Origin: an uncultured Verrucomicrobiota bacterium
GTDB taxonomy: Bacteria; Verrucomicrobiota; Kiritimatiellia; RFP12; UBA3636
Direction: 5' to 3'
Assembly (NCBI GenBank): GCA_949295265.1
Contig: CASFKR010000009.1
Location: 1 to 34,221, forward strand
DNA length: 34,221 nucleotides
Shown: in pieces, positions 25,242-32,889 of the stretch
Position numbering within the stretch: the stretch's first letter is position 1
Layout: each line of letters starts with the position of its first letter
Made by a program: the position numbers and the translations under genes
The notes under the pieces: model-generated
Told to the model about the DNA's origin: nothing
The model's database searches: none
The model's input: the letters and a program-made list of their open reading frames with translations, nothing else

Positions 25242-25301
25242 AGCGCGAAAGAAGAATGATTTTCTGTTGTCCATTCCAACACCCTCTCAGAATCGAACGT
25301 T

Positions 25302-26723
25302 ATGAATCAAAGTCTTCTTCGTTGCGGAAAGGTGAAACCCGTTTCCGCTGCTGAACAGTCGGCATCTCTTTTCGGCATCGGGTTTGAGAAAAACGACCGC
25401 AATCTGTACATTGCGGACGGCGCGTACGACTGGATTGCGCAGATCGGCGTCAAGCTGGTGCGGCTGCAGTCCGGCTGGATGCGCACGGAAAAGGAACCGG
25501 GCGTCTACGATTTCGCGTGGCTCGATGAGTTGGTTGACAATCTGCTCGCCCGCCATCTCCAGCCGTGGATCACGCTCTGCTACGGCAACCCGCTTTACAC
25601 GCCGCTCGCCAAAGAGCATTTCGGCGCCGTGGGGTGTCCGCCCATTGCCACGGAGGCGGAGCGCGAGGCGTGGCGCCGCTATGTGATGGCGACGGTCACG
25701 CACTACAAGGGGCGCGTGGACATGTTCGAGGTCTGGAATGAACCGGACGGCGACTGGTGCTGGAAGACCGGCTCCAACGGCACGGAATACGGCGAGTTTG
25801 CGGCGCGCACCTGCCGCGCCATCCTCGATGCCAATCCGGACGCCAAACCCATCGTCGGCTCGATGTGCGGGCTCAATCTGACGTGGCTCACTTCCGTGGC
25901 GGCCGCCGGCGCCTTCAAGGATGCGTGGGCGTTTACCTACCACGATTACGACCTCAATCAGGCCGCCACCTCGGAAAAGGTGCGCATGCTCCGCGCCCTG
26001 ATCGCCCGCACCAATCCCGCGGTCAAAATCATCCAGGGTGAAACCGGAACCCAGTCGCAGTGGGGCTATGCCGGTGCCTTCAACCGGAACAACTGGACCG
26101 AAGACAAGCAGGCGAAATACCTGCTCTGCCAGGGCGTGCAGGACCTGCTCAACGGCGTCGTCTTTTCCTCGTACTTTTCGACGCTCGACATGCCCGAAGC
26201 GCTCAACGCGAACAACCACGATGCCGCTTCCCGCAAAGATTTCGGCTATTTCGGCGTGCTCGCCTCCAATTTCAACGAGGAAGGGCAGGCCTGCGGACCG
26301 TACACGCCGAAGAAGTCATTTTACGCCTATCAGAATCTGTGCGCCATCCTGCACGGCAAGCCGACGCTCGAAAATCCCGCCGTCACCTGCCGCAGCCTGA
26401 ATTCGCCGGACATGGGCTGGTACCCGGAAGCCGATTACCGGCAGCTCTTTACGGGCGGTTTCTGCCGCCCCGACGGCTCCCGCGCCTTTGTTTACTGGAA
26501 GAACACCAATCTGCTGGCGGGCACGGTGGACGAAACCATGTCGTTCGATGTGTTCTGCTCAACGGAGCGTCCGAAACTCATCGACCCCATGACGGGCAAC
26601 GTCTATGCCATCGGCGATGAAAAAGTGGAGCCCATCGGCCCCGGCAGCTTCCAGTTGAAGAATCTGCCGCTGCGCGAGTATCCGCTCTTCCTCGTCTTCG
26701 GCGATTTCTGTCCCGTCGCCTGA
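25302..26723 (+). CDS. Glycoside hydrolase, clan GH-A-like (GH39-like)
   Basis: A 473-aa protein with a (beta/alpha)8 glycosidase pattern. EVWNEPDG supplies the acid/base Glu147 and IIQGETG the nucleophile Glu247, about 100 residues apart as in retaining clan A enzymes. The N-terminal barrel strand GVKLVRLQSGWMRTEKEPGVYDF is typical of GH39/GH5-like enzymes. The last 90 residues look like a beta-sandwich accessory domain. There is no signal peptide, so it probably acts in the cytoplasm on imported glycosides. The sugar specificity cannot be read from the sequence. It converges on the oxidoreductase operon and shares a terminator with it, suggesting a joint pathway (inference). GH39 is my best family guess. 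Confidence 0.8.
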   Translation: MNQSLLRCGKVKPVSAAEQSASLFGIGFEKNDRNLYIADGAYDWIAQIGVKLVRLQSGWMRTEKEPGVYDFAWLDELVDNLLARHLQPWITLCYGNPLYTPLAKEHFGAVGCPPIATEAEREAWRRYVMATVTHYKGRVDMFEVWNEPDGDWCWKTGSNGTEYGEFAARTCRAILDANPDAKPIVGSMCGLNLTWLTSVAAAGAFKDAWAFTYHDYDLNQAATSEKVRMLRALIARTNPAVKIIQGETGTQSQWGYAGAFNRNNWTEDKQAKYLLCQGVQDLLNGVVFSSYFSTLDMPEALNANNHDAASRKDFGYFGVLASNFNEEGQACGPYTPKKSFYAYQNLCAILHGKPTLENPAVTCRSLNSPDMGWYPEADYRQLFTGGFCRPDGSRAFVYWKNTNLLAGTVDETMSFDVFCSTERPKLIDPMTGNVYAIGDEKVEPIGPGSFQLKNLPLREYPLFLVFGDFCPVA

Positions 26724-26761
26724 CGGCGGGCGTACCCGCCAGGAAGCCTGCAGGCAAAAGA

Positions 26762-26804
26762 AAACAGGTCCGGAGCGCTGGCTTCGGACCTGTTTGCGTT
26801 TTTT
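26762..26804. terminator. Bidirectional intrinsic terminator between glycosidase and oxidoreductase operon
   Basis: A 15-bp stem joins AAACAGGTCCGGAGC (26762-26776) with GCTTCGGACCTGTTT (26781-26795), with one G-T pair and a GCTG loop. TTTTTT follows at 26799-26804. The minus strand also has a T-rich exit, serving the convergent operon ending at 26819. Confidence 0.9.
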
Positions 26805-26818
26805 CCCCGCGCGTCGCG

Positions 26819-27778
26819 TCAGGGGAGCGTCAGCACGACCTTGCCGATGTTTTCGGCCTGCTGGAGCACCGCATGCGCCGCACCCGCCTCCTGCATGGGG
26901 AAGCTCTTGTGGATATGCGTGCGGATGGTGCGGTCCGAAAACCGCGGCCACAGCTCGCGCTGCAACGCCTGCAGAATCTCGCGCTTTTCCTCCGGTGTGC
27001 GGCTGCGCAGCGTGCTGCCGATAATCCGCAGCCGCTTGCGCCAGACCGTTTCCAGATCGAGCGCGGTTTCGCCGCCGCCCAGCGAGGCAATCATAATCCA
27101 GCGGCCGCCGAACGCCATCGTGCGCAGGCATTCGCCCATCTTTCTGCCGCCGATGCAGTCGAGCGCCACGGTCGGCGGATGCGCTTCGAGCACGGGGCGC
27201 ACGTCGTCCGTGCGGTAATTGACGACGTATTGGGCGCCGAGCGCCCGCACGAACTCCGCCTTTTCCGGCGTGCCCACGGAGGCGATGACCTCCGCGCCGC
27301 GCAGCCGCGCGAACTGGATGGCCGCCAGCCCGACGCCGCTCGCCGCAGCCTGCAGGTACACTACATCGCCCGGTTTCAGTCCGCCCGCCTCCATCTGCAG
27401 GTTGAGATAGACGGTGCACCAGACCTCCGGCAGTGTTGCCGCCTCTTCCATGGAAAGCCCCTGCGGAACCGGCACCACCATGCCGGCGGGAACCGCCACC
27501 CTTTCCGCATAGCCGCCACCGCCCAGGAGCGCGCACACCTTGTCGCCCGGCTTTACGGCCGCACCGGCGGGCGCCTCCAGCACGGTGCCGGCCGCCTCGA
27601 GCCCGCACCATTCGGGCCAGCCCGGCGGCGGCGGGTAGTTGCCGAAACGCTGAATCAGGTCCGCGCGGTTGACCGCCGCGGCTTCAATCCGGAGCAGCAC
27701 TTCATCCGCTTTGCGGACCGGATCCGGCACGTGCGACCAGACGAAATTTCGGTCCTTGTCAAACAGCATTGCGTACAT
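26819..27778 (-). CDS. Zinc-independent quinone oxidoreductase, PIG3-like (MDR)
   Basis: A 319-aa medium-chain dehydrogenase/reductase without zinc-ligand cysteines. It has the PIG3/zeta-crystallin signature NYPPPPG at 47-53, AAAVNRADLIQR before it, and the nucleotide motif AASGVGLAAIQFAR at 145-158. Such enzymes use NADPH to reduce quinones or enones. It is the last of six genes; its ATG lies one base after the stop of the preceding Gfo/Idh gene, so coupling is likely. In this operon it may reduce an enone formed by sugar oxidation and elimination (inference). A frame 60 codons longer upstream lies antisense-free inside the neighbour and is not used. Confidence 0.88.
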   Translation of the reverse strand: MYAMLFDKDRNFVWSHVPDPVRKADEVLLRIEAAAVNRADLIQRFGNYPPPPGWPEWCGLEAAGTVLEAPAGAAVKPGDKVCALLGGGGYAERVAVPAGMVVPVPQGLSMEEAATLPEVWCTVYLNLQMEAGGLKPGDVVYLQAAASGVGLAAIQFARLRGAEVIASVGTPEKAEFVRALGAQYVVNYRTDDVRPVLEAHPPTVALDCIGGRKMGECLRTMAFGGRWIMIASLGGGETALDLETVWRKRLRIIGSTLRSRTPEEKREILQALQRELWPRFSDRTIRTHIHKSFPMQEAGAAHAVLQQAENIGKVVLTLP

Positions 27779-27779
27779 G

Positions 27780-28796
27780 TCAGTTCTCCCAGGTTGTGTA
27801 TCCGGACGCCGCGAGCAGCACTTTTTCCACCAGCTCGTCGTGCTCGTACGAATACGGGTTCTGCAACGTCCCGCGGACGAGCCCCGCGAATTCCACAAGC
27901 TGCTCCCGGTAGCGGTCGTTGCGCACCCCGAAGTCCAGCACATGATACCCGGCGCCATACGGCCCGCAGCCTTCCCGGAGGAAAAGATTCACGAGCTGGG
28001 CATGGTTGTCGAACCGCTCCAGCGGACAGGTCTCGACCCAGCCTTTCGTGCCGGTGATTTTGAGGCGCCGCTGATTCTGGTCGCCCTTGCTGCAGCTCCG
28101 CAGCACCACGGTGGCGTGCGGATATTCCAGCACCGACATGCAGTTGTTCCTGATGTGCGGAGCGACATCGGGCGTCGATTTCAAAAACGGCGTCACACCG
28201 ACGGGCGCGCCCATCATGGCGACCACAAAGTCGATGAGGTGGCACCCGAGGTTGAACATGATGCCGCCGCGGAATTTTCCGATGTATTCCTGGTAGACGG
28301 GGCCGCCGTAGCCGTGATCCATGTCCGCCGCGACCTCGAACACATCGCCGAGCCAGCCTTCGCGCACGATTTTCAGGCAGAACTGAATCGCCGGATTGCC
28401 GCGGAACATGTACCCCATCTGGAGCGGCAGCTGTTTCGCTTTGCAGCCCTTCAGGAGGGTCTGGAACAGTGCCAGATCCTCCCCGGCCGGTTTGTCCAGG
28501 TGCATGGGCAGATTGTGCTCCATGCACCGCAGGGCGGTCGGCACCAGCTCCGTGTTGGGGACTTCGACGAGCACGGCTTGCAGACCCGGTTCGCGGAAGA
28601 GCTCCTCCTCGGTGAGGTGCCGCAGCCCTTCAAACGGCTTCATGCTGTTGAGAAAACGCGCCGCATGCTTCGTGGTTTCCATGTCGTCCACGACGCCGAC
28701 AATCTCGAAGAAATCCGTCATCTTGCGGAGCGACTCCATTTTTGCGGCGGCGTGTTCGTGCGTGACGCCGATTTGGGCAACTTTGATTTTATCCAT
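27780..28796 (-). CDS. Gfo/Idh/MocA-family oxidoreductase (second copy)
   Basis: A 338-aa protein of the Gfo/Idh/MocA family, NAD(P)-dependent enzymes acting on sugars and polyols. The N-terminal Rossmann domain has VAQIGVTHEHA at 6-16 in place of the usual GxGxxG, a variant seen in some subgroups (from memory). The catalytic Lys is in LDKPAGED (Asp101, Lys102, Pro103, replacing the common EKP). The C-terminal domain carries NLGCHLIDF with His186 and Asp189. GGAGG four bases before the ATG at 28796 decides the start over a frame 16 codons longer. It lies 10 bp after the MDR dehydrogenase and one base before the quinone reductase-like gene. The substrate is unknown. Confidence 0.88.
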   Translation of the reverse strand: MDKIKVAQIGVTHEHAAAKMESLRKMTDFFEIVGVVDDMETTKHAARFLNSMKPFEGLRHLTEEELFREPGLQAVLVEVPNTELVPTALRCMEHNLPMHLDKPAGEDLALFQTLLKGCKAKQLPLQMGYMFRGNPAIQFCLKIVREGWLGDVFEVAADMDHGYGGPVYQEYIGKFRGGIMFNLGCHLIDFVVAMMGAPVGVTPFLKSTPDVAPHIRNNCMSVLEYPHATVVLRSCSKGDQNQRRLKITGTKGWVETCPLERFDNHAQLVNLFLREGCGPYGAGYHVLDFGVRNDRYREQLVEFAGLVRGTLQNPYSYEHDELVEKVLLAASGYTTWEN

Positions 28797-28806
28797 ACGG
28801 CCTCCG

Positions 28807-29823
28807 TTATTGAGGGAGCGAGTTCCAGTCGAACACAAAGCCAAGCGGCGGCTGCTTCTCGTTGATGATGTGCCCGTAGATTTCCGGCGCTTTTTCCGGC
28901 GAGGCGACCTCGGAAATCAGCGGGCGGACCTTCACGCGGCCTGTCGCGACAAACTGGAGGAACGTGCGGAAATCGTCGAATTCGGTCCACTGTCCGGGGC
29001 GCGACTCGTATTTGGGCCGCGCAAAGGAGTGCGCGCCGATGATGGTCACGCCCGGCAGGTGGACGTCGCGGTAAAAGTCGATGGGGGCGTCCGGCACGCG
29101 GGTGCAGCCGAGCAGGGAGACGCGGCCCTCGCGCGCCACGTAGCGGAGCGCCTGCTGCAGCGCCGCCGCCACGCCGGTCACTTCCACCACCGCGTTTACC
29201 CCCTTACAACCGGTGGCCGCACGCACCTGGTCGATGTAGTCGGCATCGCCCGGGTCGAACACCCGGTCGGCGCCCAGCTGCTGCGCCAGGGCGCGACGAG
29301 CCGGATTGAAGTCCGCCGCCAGCACCGGAACCGCGCCGCTCAGGCGGGCATACTGGACGGCCAGAAGCCCCAGCAGACCCAGCCCGGCGATCATGACCGA
29401 TTCGCCGAGTTCGAGGCGCAGACGGCGCACCCCCAGCATCGGGAAGATGCCGATGAAGGAGAAGGCGGCATCCAGCAGATCGATCGAATCGTCCGGAATC
29501 TTGAAGACCGTTTCCGCCTTCTTGATCACGTGGGAGCGGTGCCCGCCGTGAATGATGAGGACGCGGTCGCCCTCCTCGAGATTCGTGACGGCGCTGCCTT
29601 TTGCCAGCACGGTGCCGGAGGCGCTGTAGCCGGGATAGAAGGGAAAGCGCTGATCCTTGTTGTTCGACTGCCCGGTGATCCAGGCGCGTTCCGTGCCCGC
29701 GCTCACCGCGCTGTAGGCGGTTTGGAGCAGGACCTCATCGGGCTTGAGGTCCGCCGGGTCGAGCATCGTGGTTTCGAGCGTCACGCAACCCGGCGTTCTG
29801 GCAACAACGTAATGGACTTTCAT
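28807..29823 (-). CDS. Medium-chain dehydrogenase of the zinc-less SAGTE type
   Basis: A 338-aa MDR enzyme. The catalytic-zinc cysteine region is SAVSAGTERAW at 38-47, so the usual GD/CGTD pattern is replaced. The structural four-cysteine zinc lobe is also absent. The cofactor-binding motif is GLGLLG at 147-152, followed by AADFNPARR with an Asp that suggests NAD. Such SAGTE proteins are found with Gfo/Idh enzymes in sugar clusters (from memory, uncertain). It probably oxidises or reduces a secondary alcohol or keto-sugar. The ATG at 29823 has no good ribosome-binding site; an extension of 22 codons upstream would overlap the neighbouring SDR gene. Spacing is 28 bp upstream and 10 bp downstream. 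Confidence 0.85.
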   Translation of the reverse strand: MKVHYVVARTPGCVTLETTMLDPADLKPDEVLLQTAYSAVSAGTERAWITGQSNNKDQRFPFYPGYSASGTVLAKGSAVTNLEEGDRVLIIHGGHRSHVIKKAETVFKIPDDSIDLLDAAFSFIGIFPMLGVRRLRLELGESVMIAGLGLLGLLAVQYARLSGAVPVLAADFNPARRALAQQLGADRVFDPGDADYIDQVRAATGCKGVNAVVEVTGVAAALQQALRYVAREGRVSLLGCTRVPDAPIDFYRDVHLPGVTIIGAHSFARPKYESRPGQWTEFDDFRTFLQFVATGRVKVRPLISEVASPEKAPEIYGHIINEKQPPLGFVFDWNSLPQ

Positions 29824-29851
29824 GGCGGTTGACCGTTTTTGCAGATGGCAA

Positions 29852-30604
29852 TCAGAACCGGCTGGCCGCGCAGCTGCGCCCGCCGTCAATCAGATAGTTG
29901 CACCCGGTGATGAAGGCGCCCTTGTCGGAGCACACGTACAGGATGAGGTTGACCACCTCTTCCACTTCCGCAGCGCGTCCGAGCAGCGTGCGCATGTTGG
30001 CCATCGCCGCGCGCGTGAGCACGGGTCCCGGGGAGATGCACACCGAGCGCACGCCGTGGTCGGCGCCGTAGTTCGCCGTCCCCTGGCTCAGCCCGATCAT
30101 GCCGCATTTGGCCGCGGTGTAGTCGATGCCCATGGCGCCGGTGACGCCGTCGATGGAGCCCATGTTGATGATGACGCCGTAGTGCTGCTCGAACATCTGC
30201 CCGAGCACGGCGCGCGTGAAGAGGACCGCCCCCTTCAGATTGACGTCGATGCCCCACTCAATGCTTTCGGGAGTGCAGTTGATGAAGCCGCCGCTCTGCT
30301 TCCAGATGCGTTGCGAACTGCCGCCCGCCGCATTCATCAGGTAATCGATGCGGCCGAATTTTTCCACGGCCAGCTTCGCCGCGCGCTCCAGGTCGGCGTA
30401 CTTGCGCACATCCGCCTGCACAGCGATGGCATTGCCGCCTTTTTTGCGGATGTCTTCCGCCGCCGCTTCCACGGCTTCGGCATTGACGTCCACCAGCACC
30501 ACATTGGCGCCTTCAGCGGCCATTTTCTGCAAAAACAGCAGTGCCATGCCCGAGGCGCCGCCCGAAGCCATGGCCGTCTTACCTTTGAATTCCGGATATT
30601 CCAT
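29852..30604 (-). CDS. Short-chain dehydrogenase/reductase with degenerate cofactor motif
   Basis: A 250-aa SDR. Catalytic residues are Ser150, Tyr162 and Lys166 (YTAAK), and NAAGG is at 91-95. The nucleotide motif reads SGGASGMA at 14-21, so the final glycine of TGxxxGxG is alanine (Ala21). Asp39 after the second strand favours NAD(H). AAGGAG eight bases before the ATG fixes the start. It may act on a sugar, polyol or keto-acid in the six-gene pathway. Tight spacing (48 bp and 28 bp) joins it to both neighbours. The altered motif could lower cofactor affinity, or may simply reflect a divergent subgroup. Confidence 0.88.
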   Translation of the reverse strand: MEYPEFKGKTAMASGGASGMALLFLQKMAAEGANVVLVDVNAEAVEAAAEDIRKKGGNAIAVQADVRKYADLERAAKLAVEKFGRIDYLMNAAGGSSQRIWKQSGGFINCTPESIEWGIDVNLKGAVLFTRAVLGQMFEQHYGVIINMGSIDGVTGAMGIDYTAAKCGMIGLSQGTANYGADHGVRSVCISPGPVLTRAAMANMRTLLGRAAEVEEVVNLILYVCSDKGAFITGCNYLIDGGRSCAASRF

Positions 30605-30652
30605 ATCAGTTTCTCCTTGAGGAGGACGTTTGGTTGATGTTCAAGTGTCGCG

Positions 30653-31429
30653 TCAGCGGTCCCAACGGGCGTTCTTGGGTCCGAGAACCCGCCCGCCGTC
30701 GACCAAGATGTTGGTGCCCGTCATGTAAGCGCCCGCCGGGGACGCCAGATAGACGACCATGTTCGCGATGTCTTCCGCCGTGCCGGAGCGTCCCAGCCAG
30801 GTGCCCTCGTTCGGGTGCGACGTGTTGTCTTTCGCAATCATGCCCGGCGAAATGCAGTTGACGGTGATGCCGTATTTGCCCACTTCCATGGCGAGCGTCT
30901 GGCTGAACAGGATGATGCCGCCTTTGGAGGCCGCATAATCCGCCCAGCCGGGCAGACCGGACACCCCGGCGATGGAGGCGAGATTGATGATGCGGCCGCG
31001 CCGCCGTTCCACCATGCCGCGCAACGCCAGCTGCGTGCAGCGCATCGTTCCGCACAGGTTCACGTCGATGAGGGGCTTCCAGACAGCTTCATCGAGCTCG
31101 TAAAAGGAGCCCACGGCGGGAAGCGCCGGGTTGTTCGTCTTGATGACGCCGGCGTTGTTCACGAGGATGTCCAGCGGGCCGAGCTGCTGCTCGATCTGCT
31201 GCAAGGCGGCCGTCACGCTGTCCGTATCCGTGATGTCGATGCGCAGCGCAATCGCCATGCCGCCCTGCGCGGTGACGTCCGCCACGAGCCCGGTGAGGCG
31301 TTCGTTGACGGTGAGGTCCGCAGCGGCGACCCGCGCACCGGCTGCCGCCAGTTGCCGGACCATTTCGATGCCGAGATGTCCGGCGGCGCCCGTGACGAGC
31401 GCCACGCTTCCTTCGAGGGAGAGGTTCAT
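30653..31429 (-). CDS. Short-chain dehydrogenase/reductase
   Basis: A 258-aa classical SDR. It has TGAAGHLG at 13-20, NNAG at 91-94, catalytic Ser152, and YAASK with Tyr165 and Lys169. Asp38 (AADLT) predicts NAD(H) preference. The C-terminal region SPAGAYMTGTNILVDGG is the usual family ending, where the substrate pocket and tetramer interface meet. It is second in the operon, 30 bp after the first Gfo/Idh gene. It is only moderately similar to the next SDR by eye, so the pair looks like two different activities rather than a recent duplication. The substrate cannot be named; sugar or polyol dehydrogenases share this pattern. Confidence 0.9.
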   Translation of the reverse strand: MNLSLEGSVALVTGAAGHLGIEMVRQLAAAGARVAAADLTVNERLTGLVADVTAQGGMAIALRIDITDTDSVTAALQQIEQQLGPLDILVNNAGVIKTNNPALPAVGSFYELDEAVWKPLIDVNLCGTMRCTQLALRGMVERRRGRIINLASIAGVSGLPGWADYAASKGGIILFSQTLAMEVGKYGITVNCISPGMIAKDNTSHPNEGTWLGRSGTAEDIANMVVYLASPAGAYMTGTNILVDGGRVLGPKNARWDR

Positions 31430-31459
31430 CGGTTGTGTTTGTCTGGGTTTTCTGACGGG

Positions 31460-32659
31460 TCAGTCGAGTTCGTCCGGCGTGCTTTCCAGCGGGTGCTTCC
31501 GGTTTTTCAGCGGGAATGTCACCCGGGCGCCGCCCTTCAGATGGGAGGCGTAGATGCCGTAAATCATTTCCAGCGCCGTGCGCGCGTGGTGCACGCTCGC
31601 GACGGGCATGCGGTCTTCGCGGATGGCGCACAGCAGGTCCCAGGCGGCAAAACGGTTGCCGTCGAGGAGCATCCGCGTGTGCGGGATGCCCGGAATCGTC
31701 AGCTTGAAGTCGTTCATCGGCACTTCGCCCGGGATGACGCGCGTTTCCTTCGCGGGATACAGCTCGAAGGGCGCGCCATATTCCGCCGGGTAGCGCGTGC
31801 GGCAGATGCGCACCGGGTCTTCCGGGAAGAAGTCCGTGAAGCGCGTGTTCAGGATGCCGTCCGTGCCGATGACGGAGAAGCCCATGTTCGTGGCGACCGA
31901 GCCGTTGCCGTAACTGTACGAGAAGAGGTTGCGGCGGCTTTCGAAGGTGCCGCGCACGCCGTCGGCGAAACGGAAGTCCGCCACCACCTCTTCGCCCGCG
32001 CAGGGGCCCACGTCCTCCACCGTTTTCGTGCGCTCGTCCGGCGGGGTGGGGACCCCGCCCGTGCAGAGTTCGGCGCGGACGCTCACCGGGTCCCCGGCGA
32101 AGAATGTCATCAGGTCCAGCAGGTGCGTGCCGAGCGTCATCAGGTCTTCCCCGCCGCCGCGGTGGTCGCACTTGCCGTACGACGTCATTTTCAGCAGGGT
32201 GCCGATTTCGCCGCGCGCCACTGCCGCTTTCATGGCGTTGTATTCCATGCTGTACCGCCCGGCATGCTGCACGGCGATTTTCAGATGATGCTCATCCGCA
32301 AGGCGCACCGCTTCATCTGCCTCTTCCAAATTCGTGGAAACCGGTTTTTCGCAGTACACATGGCACCCGTACGCCGCCGCCACGCGGAGTTGCGGCAGGT
32401 GGTCCCGCGGGTCGCGCGAGGTAATCACCACGATGTCCGGCTTTTCTTTCTCCATCATCTCATCCCGGTCGAAATACCGCTTGCGCGCGCCGCAGTATTG
32501 GAGCGCTTTTGCCTCATCCAGGTTCGGGTTGGCGTCCCACAGCGCGGCAAGGTCCACGCCCGGCAGACCCAAAAAAGCGCAGTCCATGCCGTGCAATCCC
32601 AGACAGGGACGGCTTGTGTCTTTGAAAATGACGACTTTGAAGGGTTTTACATCATTCAT
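31460..32659 (-). CDS. Gfo/Idh/MocA-family oxidoreductase (first gene of operon)
   Basis: A 399-aa Gfo/Idh/MocA enzyme. EKP is at 104-106 with catalytic Lys105, and LGTHLLDL has His179 and Asp182. The N-terminal strand runs VVIFKDTSRPCLGLHG, so the usual GxGxxG loop is replaced by a glycine-poor one. The C-terminal beta-sheet domain is of normal size. The ATG at 32659 is the best start, but no ribosome-binding site is seen; the longer frame upstream reaches into the LacI promoter region. It is first in the operon and divergent from a LacI-family gene, so it is the likely direct target of that regulator. The substrate is probably a sugar, inositol or sugar derivative. Confidence 0.88.
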   Translation of the reverse strand: MNDVKPFKVVIFKDTSRPCLGLHGMDCAFLGLPGVDLAALWDANPNLDEAKALQYCGARKRYFDRDEMMEKEKPDIVVITSRDPRDHLPQLRVAAAYGCHVYCEKPVSTNLEEADEAVRLADEHHLKIAVQHAGRYSMEYNAMKAAVARGEIGTLLKMTSYGKCDHRGGGEDLMTLGTHLLDLMTFFAGDPVSVRAELCTGGVPTPPDERTKTVEDVGPCAGEEVVADFRFADGVRGTFESRRNLFSYSYGNGSVATNMGFSVIGTDGILNTRFTDFFPEDPVRICRTRYPAEYGAPFELYPAKETRVIPGEVPMNDFKLTIPGIPHTRMLLDGNRFAAWDLLCAIREDRMPVASVHHARTALEMIYGIYASHLKGGARVTFPLKNRKHPLESTPDELD

Positions 32660-32812
32660 AACCGGAAGGAGGGTGGTTGGAAATCGGGAAACGGGGAAGA
32701 GAAGGGCAGGGCTGAGAGAACACGCCGGAACAGGTTCTGTTTTTGGAAACAGTGTACCATGTCTGGCGCCTTTTTTCGATGCGGAGACACCCCGATTTCG
32801 CTGAAAAAGTGT

Positions 32813-32836
32813 ATGAAAGCGGGTGTCTTGTTTCAT
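32813..32836. promoter_or_regulatory. Palindromic candidate operator in the LacI-oxidoreductase divergent region
   Basis: ATGAAA (32813-32818) and TTTCAT (32831-32836) form a perfect 6-bp inverted repeat with a 12-bp centre. It lies between the divergent genes, 54 bp before the LacI ATG. LacI proteins bind such palindromes, often with shorter centres, so this is a candidate only. A TATGAT box follows at 32842-32847. Confidence 0.4.
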
Positions 32837-32889
32837 CTTTTTATGATAACATTACAGATAAACAGGGTAATTCCATCCCTTTTTGCGAT

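Larger units (their letters stand above)
24930..25301. other. 372-bp intergenic gap: repeat copy F and glycosidase promoter region
   Basis: Bases 24973-25073 and 25101-25131 are repeat arrays. A promoter candidate lies at 25211-25241. Frames through the arrays give collagen-like Gly-Ala-Thr or Trp-Gly-Tyr repeats and are not genes. Confidence 0.65.

Noticed and set aside
24907-25305. Open frame giving a collagen-like Gly-Ala-Thr repeat protein
   Set aside because: It is created by the CTGGGGCYA 9-bp array. Other frames across the same array are also open and give Trp-Gly-Tyr or Leu-Gly-Leu repeats. There is no start context and the array recurs in non-coding gaps.
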